DNA from: an uncultured Christensenella sp.
GTDB taxonomy: Bacteria > Bacillota > Clostridia > Christensenellales > CAG-917
DNA length: 64,000 bases
Reading direction: 5' to 3'
Assembly (NCBI GenBank): GCA_910577815.1
Contig: CAJTNO010000007.1
Location: forward strand, 18,982 to 82,981
Part shown: positions 51,525-59,820 of the stretch, piece after piece
Numbering within the stretch: the stretch's first letter is position 1
Layout: every line of letters starts with the position of its first letter
Notes under the pieces: model-generated
The model's input: the letters and a program-made list of their open reading frames with translations, nothing else
Told to the model about the DNA's origin: nothing
The model's database searches: none
Program-made: the position numbers and the translations under genes

Positions 51525-54500
51525 CTAAAACTTCAATTCCACACAACTACCCGCCAAAAACGAATATATTACAACCCTATCTATTTTTGCAGAAACGGCA
51601 CTTTCTATAGCGGATTTATACAAATAAAGCTGCGTTTTGTATTTTTCGGCGAGTTTTTTGTCGTCAAGCCCCGAGTATTTAAAATCAACCAGCACCTTTT
51701 TATCGCCGTTTATAAACAGGTCGATTACGCCCTGCACAAGCACCTTATCGTCTGTCTTAAATTTTCCGCCGAGTTCGTTTGCGGGCTTATACATCATAAA
51801 CGGAGTTTCTCTCATACATCTTCCCTTACGCTCAGCCGCGCGGGCAAGCTCCATAATTTCACTGTTAAGACAACGCGCTATTATCCCGGGATTTACCTCG
51901 TTCGCCTCCTCCTCGGAGAGTATATTTTCCTCCTTTAGCCGTTTGATTTCACGCGCAACCCCCTCCTCGTCGCGCTCAAAAAAGTCAATATATTGCATCA
52001 CCTTATGGTAAACCGTTCCTATGCCGGCGCGCTCGTCGAACATCCTCACCGCCTGCTCGTCGCTGTCAAGCGCGGATACGCTGTATTTCATTGCTATGGA
52101 CGTGGACTCCCGATACTTATATAATCTCTTTCTGTTTTCAAGCACTGCTTTTACTATTTCTTCGTCGGCAGGAAGCGTGAGATGCTCATACTTCGGATAT
52201 ACGGCTTCTATGTCATCGGGAGTGTGAGGAGGAACGGGCACGGACACCTCCCAGTCGCATATTGCCGAGGATATAAAATCAAGATGACTGCCCGCAAGTC
52301 CGAGCTTTTGTATTTGTCCAAACCGCTCTTTCTCGCTCTTTGACACAGAAGCCGTCACGTACATCATCTGCTTGGCGCGGGTAAGCGCAACGTAAAACAA
52401 TCGCATTTCCTCTCTTACCTGCTGCAATTTTGCGAGCTTGGAAACCGCCAGCTTGGATAGCGTATTATATTTATGCTTTCCTTCGAAATCGAAATATCTC
52501 AGTCCTACGTATCCGTTGCCCAGAGCGGACATATCGGATACCGAATCAAAATTAAAATTACAGGCGCAATCCGCCACAAACGCTACGGGAATTTCAAGCC
52601 CCTTATAGCCGTGAAAAGTGGATATATGCACCCTGTCGCCTCCGCCCGACGGAGCCGCGATTTGCGAGCCTTCGCAATAATCCTCCAAAAATCTTCCGAG
52701 CGATTTAGGCGTCTGCCCCGCTACTGCCGCTATAAAGCTTTTGAGTCCGTACACGTCGGACTCTCCAGATTTCATAAGGTATGCGTCGTAGCAGAAATCC
52801 GAAACAATCCCGTTCATCAGCTCCGCTACGCTTTTAAAGCTTGCCTTGATACGGTAGCTGTCAAGCACAGCAAGCATATTTTTTATTTTATCCGCAAGCA
52901 CATTATCTAGCGCGGAATATGCCTTTACCTTATCGTAAAAGCATTCGCCGGTAAGCGCGGCTATTTCGGCAAGCTCGTTTTCGTTAAAGCCTCCGAAATG
53001 CGACAGCATATAACCCGCAAGCGGAATATCCTGCCTCGGATTATCGAGAATTCGCAGCATACACACGATTTCCCTTTCCGGTCGGGATACAGACTTTGAA
53101 AACGCGCCCTCCTCTACCGGGATACCCTCCGCCTTAAGTTGTTCGATGATTAGCCTCGCGCCCCTTGTTCTACTCCTGAAAAGTATAGCTATATCGCCGT
53201 ATCGCATTTCCCTTCCGTCAACAAGCGCGCGGCCGACAAGCGATTTTATTTCATTGGCTATAAATCTGCCCTCGTACTGCGACGCTTTTATGTCCTCGTC
53301 AACACTTCCGTGATTTGTAATATCGTACAGCCCCGCCGCCGTTTTGCCTTCCGCCTTTTTATCGGTAAAAAGATGCACCTGAACCTCTCCGTTTAAAGGA
53401 GTATCGGTCAAGTCGAATGCGCCGTCCGATTTATAGTCCACCTGCGCGCTGCTCTTGGTCATAACGGAATTGAATACTCCGTTTACAAATGCGAGTATTG
53501 CACGTGAGCTTCTGAAGTTTCTGTTGAAGTCTATTGCCGTGCCGCCGCCGTTTTCATAATCGGATTTACGCGATAAAAATATTGCGGGGTCGGCAAGACG
53601 GAAGCCGTATATGCTCTGCTTAACGTCGCCTACCATAAAGCATTCGCCGCGCACAAGTCTTTCTATTATCCTCTCCTGCGTGGGATTTACGTCCTGATAT
53701 TCGTCCACGTAAACCGCGTCGTAAGCGTCGCCAAGCGACGGATATTCGTCAAGCAAATGCCCCGCATAACGCTGCAAATCCTCAAAGGACAGCACGTTAT
53801 CCTCCGCCTTGAGCCTGCTGAGCTCGCCGTCGAACGCTAAGGTAATTTCAACTATTTTATTTACGTAGTCCTTATTTTGAATGTGTCCGACCCTAAACAA
53901 ATCAAACTCCGCGGCATAGGAAGCAAGCTCCTTTGCGGTCTTTAATATTTCTTCTATGTACGACTTAGTGATATCGGAAATCCACTTTTCGCCCTCGTCG
54001 AGCTTTGACGCGCGCTTGCCAAGTTCGGGCTTCTCAAAGCCTGTTGCTATCCTGCACATTTCGACGAAAGAATCTGCCGCAAGCTCGCGGCTGCAAAAAT
54101 ACTCCGCCTCGCACGCGGCAGCCTTGTATTTTTCCAATGACGTTGCCGCTATAAGCTCCGAGTTTACTTTGAGCTTTTCAATCGCGTTTTTAAAAAAGTA
54201 TTTATAGTACTCCTCAAGCTTAAGCATAAACGCGCTGTTTTCAAAGCTGTCGAAGCACTCCGTCACCCTTTTAAGGAATTCCGCTCTGTCGGGTTGAATA
54301 TCTATAATCTGTCTGAGCTTTATTATGTTTGTGCGCAGGTTATCCTCTCTTCTCGCCTTAGAGAATATCTCCGCAACGTTATCGAATATTTCGTCGCTGT
54401 CGGCGGAATACTTAGCAAACACGTTATCCAGCGCTTTATTCATATACACCGCGTGCGCCTGCTCGTCCAAGACCTCAAAGGTCGGCGATAAGCCCTTAGA

Positions 54501-54920
54501 GTTTTCGCCGTCCACTGCTATTTTGTCAAAATTCTCTCTTATAAGCGCACTGCAAAACGCGTGTATTGTGCAAATATGGCAAAACGGAAGCTCGTCAATC
54601 TCCTTCCTGAGTCTTTCGCGAAGCTCTCCGCGCGCCGAACACGCAAGCTCGAAAAGCCCGCTGTGCAATCTGTCCTTAAGCTCGTCGGCAGCCGCGGTAT
54701 TATAAACCAAAACCAATATATTTTTAAGAGAAATTCCCTCCGATACGCTAAGTAAAATCCTCTTTACCATTGTGGAGGTCTTTCCGCTGCCTGCCGCCGC
54801 GGATACGATAATACGTCCGTTTGCAAGCACCGCCGCCTTCTGGTCGTCCGTAAGCAAAAGCTTTCCGTCTTTTTTTAGTATGTCCAGTCTTTCGCTATCG
54901 TTTTTGTCAAAACTATTCAT
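51525..54920 (-). CDS. addA: ATP-dependent helicase/nuclease AddA
   Basis: Processes double-strand breaks with AddB and loads RecA. About 1131 residues from ATG 54920 (MNSFDKNDSERLD), with GGAGG nine bases upstream. UvrD-type helicase motifs: TDDQKAAVL, Walker A SAAAGSGKTSTM, VYVDEYQDVNPTQ, GDVKQSIYGFRLADP and YVALTRAK. The C-terminal nuclease domain has VQGVIDLFINGDKKVLVDFKYS with Asp and Lys for metal catalysis. Its start overlaps the addB stop by eight bases. Confidence 0.97.
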   Translation of the reverse strand: MNSFDKNDSERLDILKKDGKLLLTDDQKAAVLANGRIIVSAAAGSGKTSTMVKRILLSVSEGISLKNILVLVYNTAAADELKDRLHSGLFELACSARGELRERLRKEIDELPFCHICTIHAFCSALIRENFDKIAVDGENSKGLSPTFEVLDEQAHAVYMNKALDNVFAKYSADSDEIFDNVAEIFSKARREDNLRTNIIKLRQIIDIQPDRAEFLKRVTECFDSFENSAFMLKLEEYYKYFFKNAIEKLKVNSELIAATSLEKYKAAACEAEYFCSRELAADSFVEMCRIATGFEKPELGKRASKLDEGEKWISDITKSYIEEILKTAKELASYAAEFDLFRVGHIQNKDYVNKIVEITLAFDGELSRLKAEDNVLSFEDLQRYAGHLLDEYPSLGDAYDAVYVDEYQDVNPTQERIIERLVRGECFMVGDVKQSIYGFRLADPAIFLSRKSDYENGGGTAIDFNRNFRSSRAILAFVNGVFNSVMTKSSAQVDYKSDGAFDLTDTPLNGEVQVHLFTDKKAEGKTAAGLYDITNHGSVDEDIKASQYEGRFIANEIKSLVGRALVDGREMRYGDIAILFRSRTRGARLIIEQLKAEGIPVEEGAFSKSVSRPEREIVCMLRILDNPRQDIPLAGYMLSHFGGFNENELAEIAALTGECFYDKVKAYSALDNVLADKIKNMLAVLDSYRIKASFKSVAELMNGIVSDFCYDAYLMKSGESDVYGLKSFIAAVAGQTPKSLGRFLEDYCEGSQIAAPSGGGDRVHISTFHGYKGLEIPVAFVADCACNFNFDSVSDMSALGNGYVGLRYFDFEGKHKYNTLSKLAVSKLAKLQQVREEMRLFYVALTRAKQMMYVTASVSKSEKERFGQIQKLGLAGSHLDFISSAICDWEVSVPVPPHTPDDIEAVYPKYEHLTLPADEEIVKAVLENRKRLYKYRESTSIAMKYSVSALDSDEQAVRMFDERAGIGTVYHKVMQYIDFFERDEEGVAREIKRLKEENILSEEEANEVNPGIIARCLNSEIMELARAAERKGRCMRETPFMMYKPANELGGKFKTDDKVLVQGVIDLFINGDKKVLVDFKYSGLDDKKLAEKYKTQLYLYKSAIESAVSAKIDRVVIYSFLAGSCVELKF

Positions 54921-57900
54921 CGGTCCTATCCTCCGAATTATCTTCTGCCGTTTCAAACGACGACATCGCCGCCTTGGACAGCTTGCGTTCATACTTCTCT
55001 CTGTACGCGCAAATCTCCGAAAACCTGCATTTTTTACAGGCGTCCTTTATTGGCAACGGTTTAACGTATCCGTCGGCTATCTCCCGCGCGCCTCTTGCCG
55101 CAAGCCGCTTGGCATAATCTCCGAGCATATCGAAGCCCGATTTGTCAAGATGAACCTCGGGGTTTAATTCGCCCTTAGTATTGGTCTTGTACGGGATTAC
55201 GGATTTTGCCGCGTCGCTCGCCGCCAAAGAATCTATCTGCGACATAACCTCAAGACTGTTCGACACTTGTCCTTTAAACTTATAACGGCTTGTATTTTCG
55301 TCGGTAAAGCCCGCGAATATGGGCAAATAAAACACTCCCGACGGATTAAGCTTAAGGCTCTCCTCAACCGCTTTCATATAGATATAAAGCTGTATTTTCT
55401 CACCGTAATATAGCTCGTCAAGCTTTAAATCCGCGCTTTTATAGGTCTTATAATCCACTATCAAAAACTTGTCGTCCAAAATATCCACTCTGTCGATTGT
55501 ACCCTTGAGATGCACTGTTTTATCGCCTACCGCAAGAGACATCGGCAGAATTCCCGACTCGCCTATCCTTGCCTCGAGCATTACGGGCTTAAAGCTCGAG
55601 CGCAGATATATATCGAATAAATCCTCGCAAACGCGCGAGCCCTCCTGCTTGATACGTCTCAGCTGGCGCGCCGTATCCGCTTTTTCAAGCAGAACCTCGA
55701 AATTATTTTCCTTTAACGCTATATCGAAATAGGCGTATGCTTTTGCTCTTATATCACGCTTATCCTTTATATCCCCGTCGCGCACCGCAGTAAAAAACTT
55801 TTCAAGGATAAAGTGCAAAACAGTTCCGTTTTCAGTACCCTCCGCGTTGCCGTCCTTGCGCTTTTTTAAGGAAAGTATATAGTTGAAATAGTGCGCGTAA
55901 GGACAGGTGAAAAAGGTTTCCAGCCTGCTCACGCTGGTGCTATCCGTAAAATAGGAGTCCGACGGAACGGATATTCTTTCGGGCACGTCGAATATCCTGT
56001 CAGTACTCAATCTGTCCGTATCCGACATACACTCGTAAGCGGCGCCGTAAACGGAATTATCCTCGAGAGGCGCGCGGTGAGAAACCGCATTTTTCATAAC
56101 CTCGAAATAACAGCTCTTTGGGGTTGCAAAAAGCCGCGCCGCAAAATTGTTTTTGTCATCTCCCTTGCGCGATAAATTGTCAAAGGATATGTACTCCGTT
56201 TGCAACGGCTTTCCGTCTTGCACAAGCATTCCGCCAAGCTCGGCGATTATCGACGACGGGCGCAGCGCGCCCGCGCTTCCCGTTTGAGGATAACTGATTA
56301 TAAGTCTGCCGTTAGGCTTTTTCATAAGGTCGCAAAGCGCGTATTTATCGGTCATAAGCTTTTGACTTTCGTTAGGAGTTATTTCTATCCCTAACCTTGC
56401 AAAATACTCCTCGTCCTTCGGAGACACCACCGCGCCGCCGCCCGATACTCTCGGCAGCTTATCGTTTGTTGCGCCCAATATGTAAATATCCTTGCCGCCC
56501 ATAAATCTGCTGTCGCCGTCCCCTACGAATACGCAATCCAAAAACGTTGGCACCAACGAGATTTTAAGCGTTCTAAGCATAGATTTAAATATGCTTTCAA
56601 ATTCCGCAATATCGGTATCTCCGCTGAGAACCTCTTTAATCTCCCCAAGCACGTCGTCGGTCTTTTTATCCACCTGCTCCGCGCATTTCAAATAATACGC
56701 GCTGAGCTCGGACAGTTTTTCGACGTGCGCGCGCCAAGCACCTTCGCAGCTTTCGAGAAACGCAAGCGACGCGTTTACATAGTCCGATATCGTTTTTATA
56801 CTCTTGTCCGTAAAAGGAGACAGTGTATTTATCAAAGCCTCGCGCACACGGTTGGGAATTCTATTTTCATCCGCCGCGCAGGTCTTTCCGCTTACTTTAG
56901 TTCTACGGCTTTCGCTTAAAGTGAATTCCTCGCAAAATCTCGAGTAATCGATATTGTATTTAAGCACATAATTTTCAAACAGGAATACGTCGTCCTCTCC
57001 GCCCTCAAGAGCAAACGCAAAAAGCGGATTCTTTACAAAGTCGAGCGTTTCTCTTTTTCTGAAGCCGCTCCTTACGCACGCGATGGCGTCCAGTATATAT
57101 CTGACCTTTGTCTGCTCGGATAGCAACTCCTTTTTATCTATGAAAAACGGAATTCCGTATCTTGCGAAAACCGACTTAATTTCCGCCTCGTAATCGGCGA
57201 TATCGCTTAAGTAGACCTCTACGTCCTTATATCTGCCGCCCTTTTGAATTTTATCCACAATATCCAATGCGAGAGCAAGACATTCGTCGTGTCTGTCCTT
57301 AGCCGCGCGCAAGGTAATCTTGCCGCCGTTTTCGGCAGGCTCGTCCGCAACGCCGTATGAAAAAAGCTGTCTCGACACGGCGTCTATCGGCGGCGACAGA
57401 GGCTCGTCGTATTTTTCTGTTTGTACGCGGTCACCGCACACTGACTTTAATTTATTTATTACTCTGTCGGGATATATGCGGCGATTGGGATTGTCGTAGC
57501 CGCTTACAAGCCCTATGGTTAACGACATTGCGTGCTTGGACAGCCGCGCTATAATTTCAAGCTCGGGAGCGGAGAACTCATAAATATCGGTGCAATAAAA
57601 ATGCGTTGTCGCAACACACTCGGGATGAGTGCTTATGTACTCGGCAAGCGCATAAAGACGCGTAGAAGAATCGCTGTGTCTGCCGCTTAAAGCTTCGAGA
57701 TAGCCGTCGTAAATCGTTATTATGTCCTGAGTTTTGGCTTTAAGCGCGGGAGACATTTTTTGCATACTTTCGCTTAACATCTCGGTAGATATTCCGCTGT
57801 TGCGTATAGCAGTAAGCGCGGCGTAGAGCTCGCTTGCAAAGCCCTCCGACATCGCTACCCTGCCGTAATATTTGAATTCCTTATATCTTTCGGCAATTAC

Positions 57901-58164
57901 CTTGCCTATGAGCATTACGGAGCCCTCGGGAGTCAGACATTTTTTTATATCCTTGCCTACAAGCTTATTTGCGAGTCGGGTAAAGGACATAACGTCTATG
58001 CCGAAGGAGCTTTCCAATTTTAGCGTAGAAATAACGCCCCGCTCGACGGAAGCGGTAAATCTGTCCGGAGCAATCACGATATTGCTTTCGCCAAGACGCG
58101 TTTTAAGCTGCTCCATAACTCCGCGATAAGCTCCGCGGGAGGAATTTGAAATAATCAGTTTCAT
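54913..58164 (-). CDS. addB: ATP-dependent nuclease AddB (Walker A not recognisable)
   Basis: 1083 residues. The second nuclease subunit, needed for Chi recognition. The C-terminal nuclease domain has four cysteines for a Fe-S cluster, one in TFFTCPYAHYFNY and three in CKKCRFSEIC, with VDILDDKFLIVDYKTYK between. The N-terminus lines up with other AddB as a Rossmann-like strand, but where they have GRSGSGKT this has SNSSRGAYRG, so no nucleotide-binding P-loop is visible. The rest (APDRFTASVERG, FSYG, PFFIDKKELL) fits the inactive-helicase architecture of AddB. Translated before addA with overlap. Confidence 0.93.
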   Translation of the reverse strand: MKLIISNSSRGAYRGVMEQLKTRLGESNIVIAPDRFTASVERGVISTLKLESSFGIDVMSFTRLANKLVGKDIKKCLTPEGSVMLIGKVIAERYKEFKYYGRVAMSEGFASELYAALTAIRNSGISTEMLSESMQKMSPALKAKTQDIITIYDGYLEALSGRHSDSSTRLYALAEYISTHPECVATTHFYCTDIYEFSAPELEIIARLSKHAMSLTIGLVSGYDNPNRRIYPDRVINKLKSVCGDRVQTEKYDEPLSPPIDAVSRQLFSYGVADEPAENGGKITLRAAKDRHDECLALALDIVDKIQKGGRYKDVEVYLSDIADYEAEIKSVFARYGIPFFIDKKELLSEQTKVRYILDAIACVRSGFRKRETLDFVKNPLFAFALEGGEDDVFLFENYVLKYNIDYSRFCEEFTLSESRRTKVSGKTCAADENRIPNRVREALINTLSPFTDKSIKTISDYVNASLAFLESCEGAWRAHVEKLSELSAYYLKCAEQVDKKTDDVLGEIKEVLSGDTDIAEFESIFKSMLRTLKISLVPTFLDCVFVGDGDSRFMGGKDIYILGATNDKLPRVSGGGAVVSPKDEEYFARLGIEITPNESQKLMTDKYALCDLMKKPNGRLIISYPQTGSAGALRPSSIIAELGGMLVQDGKPLQTEYISFDNLSRKGDDKNNFAARLFATPKSCYFEVMKNAVSHRAPLEDNSVYGAAYECMSDTDRLSTDRIFDVPERISVPSDSYFTDSTSVSRLETFFTCPYAHYFNYILSLKKRKDGNAEGTENGTVLHFILEKFFTAVRDGDIKDKRDIRAKAYAYFDIALKENNFEVLLEKADTARQLRRIKQEGSRVCEDLFDIYLRSSFKPVMLEARIGESGILPMSLAVGDKTVHLKGTIDRVDILDDKFLIVDYKTYKSADLKLDELYYGEKIQLYIYMKAVEESLKLNPSGVFYLPIFAGFTDENTSRYKFKGQVSNSLEVMSQIDSLAASDAAKSVIPYKTNTKGELNPEVHLDKSGFDMLGDYAKRLAARGAREIADGYVKPLPIKDACKKCRFSEICAYREKYERKLSKAAMSSFETAEDNSEDRTDE

Positions 58165-58210
58165 AAAAAAAGTATAGCATACTCACCGTCTTGTGTCAGC
58201 AAATTGCAAT

Positions 58211-58248
58211 ACATAACTCCGTTATATTAAAATATAACGGAGTTATGT
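58211..58248. repeat. Perfect 18-base inverted repeat in a divergent intergenic region
   Basis: Arms ACATAACTCCGTTATATT (58211-58228) and their exact complement (58231-58248) are separated by only AA. It lies between the addB start (58164) and the promoter of the plus-strand lipoprotein gene. It lacks a T-run in either direction, so it is more like an operator or DNA cruciform site than a terminator. Confidence 0.8.
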
Positions 58249-58289
58249 AAAATCATTTTTAATTTAAAACTAAAATACTCGGTATTTAA

Positions 58290-58317
58290 TTGCGGATATT
58301 TATTTTTATGATATAAT
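58290..58317 (+). promoter_or_regulatory. SigA-type promoter for the 302-residue lipoprotein
   Basis: TTGCGG (58290-58295), 16-base spacer, TATAAT (58312-58317). The start codon at 58327 lies 10 bases past the -10, so transcription would begin at or just before it. Confidence 0.7.
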
Positions 58318-58326
58318 ACTTATATT

Positions 58327-59235
58327 ATGAAAAAGCTAATATTATCTGTATTTATAGTTCTGACGGTCGCTGTGCTGGGCGTAGGTCTTACCGCCTGCAA
58401 TAGCGCAACGCCTCAGGGACAGCTTTCCGACCTCTTGTTTACTCACAATCACGAGGTTTTCAAGTACGACGTAAAGTGCTACGACGTAAAAACGCAGAAG
58501 TTTACGGACGAGAACGGCACCTACACCGCAAGACTGGACGCCTTTAAAAAAGGCTCGTCCGTTTCCTTCGGCTCGCGCACGCTTGAAAACGTAGGCGAAG
58601 GCATCCGAGTTACGGGCGAGTTGGTATACGGAGATACTGTTTACAATATGGGTTGCTACTACACTCTGGTATCCGGCACAAGCTATATGGTTCCCGCCTA
58701 TTCTTTCAAAATAATTAAAGAAAAAGACGTTCAGACTTTTGAAATGCAAGGCAGGTACGAAGGCTCTACCTTCGAGTGCGAGCGTATGATAGGCAAGGAA
58801 ACGCTTAAAGGCTCAATCAAGCTTTCGGGCACTATATTTGACAACAATCAGATACATCAGATTTTGAGAGCTATCCCCTCCTCCACCTTCTCGGGAGGAA
58901 TGAACCTTTCCTTTTCTACTCCGATAGCAAGTTTAAATGACTTTACAAGCACAAACCTCACCGCAACGGGAAGCTCGACGGCAATGATTAAAACGGAGTA
59001 TACCGATACCGTAGAGGCATATAAGGAAAACGGAATAAACTGCTACCGTATTAAACTGACACGCTCCACCGAGGTGAAAGGAATCGGACATACCTTATAT
59101 TATGCAATAGACGAAATCAAGTATGAGGGTTGGGGAATGAAAAACGTTCTTATTAAAATCGTAGAACCGTTCACCGATGCCGAAAAAAATTCTTTTGAAA
59201 TGCACTACGACCTTATTAGCGCAGAATTAAGCTGA
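58327..59235 (+). CDS. Predicted lipoprotein of unknown function
   Basis: 302 residues. Basic start MKKLI, hydrophobic core and lipobox GLTAC with cysteine at about 24. The mature part is mixed beta, with no motif I recognise. There is no Shine-Dalgarno before ATG 58327, and the -10 box is only nine bases away, so the mRNA is probably leaderless. Followed by a terminator and the deaminase gene. A surface binding or structural role is plausible but unsupported. Confidence 0.82.
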   Translation: MKKLILSVFIVLTVAVLGVGLTACNSATPQGQLSDLLFTHNHEVFKYDVKCYDVKTQKFTDENGTYTARLDAFKKGSSVSFGSRTLENVGEGIRVTGELVYGDTVYNMGCYYTLVSGTSYMVPAYSFKIIKEKDVQTFEMQGRYEGSTFECERMIGKETLKGSIKLSGTIFDNNQIHQILRAIPSSTFSGGMNLSFSTPIASLNDFTSTNLTATGSSTAMIKTEYTDTVEAYKENGINCYRIKLTRSTEVKGIGHTLYYAIDEIKYEGWGMKNVLIKIVEPFTDAEKNSFEMHYDLISAELS

Positions 59236-59240
59236 TTATT

Positions 59241-59269
59241 TACCGCCTGCATATAACCTGCAGGCGGTA
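59241..59269 (+). terminator. Intrinsic terminator after the lipoprotein gene
   Basis: 11-base arms TACCGCCTGCA/TGCAGGCGGTA around TATAACC, then ATTATTTTTATT on the plus strand. It ends only 14 bases before the deaminase ATG. Confidence 0.8.
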
Positions 59270-59283
59270 TTATTTTTATTCAT

Positions 59284-59754
59284 ATGACGGACGATATAAA
59301 ATTTATGCAGCTCGCAATCGAGCTATCAAAGCAAGCCGTAATACACGGCAACGAACCCTTCGGCGCAGTACTCGCTAAAGACGGCGAGGTCGTATTTACC
59401 AACGAAAACAGCATTTACACCTCTAATAATCCTACAGCGCACGCCGAAATGGGCTTACTTTCCGCTTTTTGTAAGAAAACGGGAATAACCGACCTAAAGG
59501 AATACACCCTGTACTCCAGCTGCGAGCCGTGTTATATGTGTTCGGGCGCGATGGTTTGGTTTAAGCTCGGTCGCCTCGTATACGGAGCTAGCGACAAGGA
59601 CTTGGCAGGTATATTAAATGAAAACGGCTCCGAATGCAGCGCGGAGGTTTTTGCAGGCTCTGCATTCCACCGCCCCGAGGTAACTGCCGGCGTATTGCGC
59701 GACGAGGCAATTAAAGTTCTTGAGGACTATTTTTTAAAACACAATAAAGGCTAA
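59284..59754 (+). CDS. Nucleoside/nucleobase deaminase (CDA fold, guanine-deaminase-like)
   Basis: 156 residues. Zinc site HAE at 53-55 and PCYMC with Cys83 and Cys86; glutamate 55 is the proton shuttle. The start FMQLAIELSKQAVIHGNEPFGAVLAKDGEVV resembles guanine deaminase and TadA relatives. TadA has a different ending and is usually near dnaX, so a purine base deaminase is more likely; the exact substrate is uncertain. No Shine-Dalgarno is visible because the preceding terminator hairpin covers the only purine-rich stretch. Confidence 0.85.
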   Translation: MTDDIKFMQLAIELSKQAVIHGNEPFGAVLAKDGEVVFTNENSIYTSNNPTAHAEMGLLSAFCKKTGITDLKEYTLYSSCEPCYMCSGAMVWFKLGRLVYGASDKDLAGILNENGSECSAEVFAGSAFHRPEVTAGVLRDEAIKVLEDYFLKHNKG

Positions 59755-59770
59755 TTGTTGCAAGCGACAT

Positions 59771-59803
59771 AAAAAATCCACCCGACTTGCAGGTGGATTT
59801 TTT
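59771..59803. terminator. Bidirectional terminator
   Basis: 12-base arms AAAAAATCCACC/GGTGGATTTTTT around CGACTTGCA with T-runs on both strands, between the converging deaminase and surface-protein genes. Confidence 0.88.
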
Positions 59804-59820
59804 TATGCTTTAAATGATAT

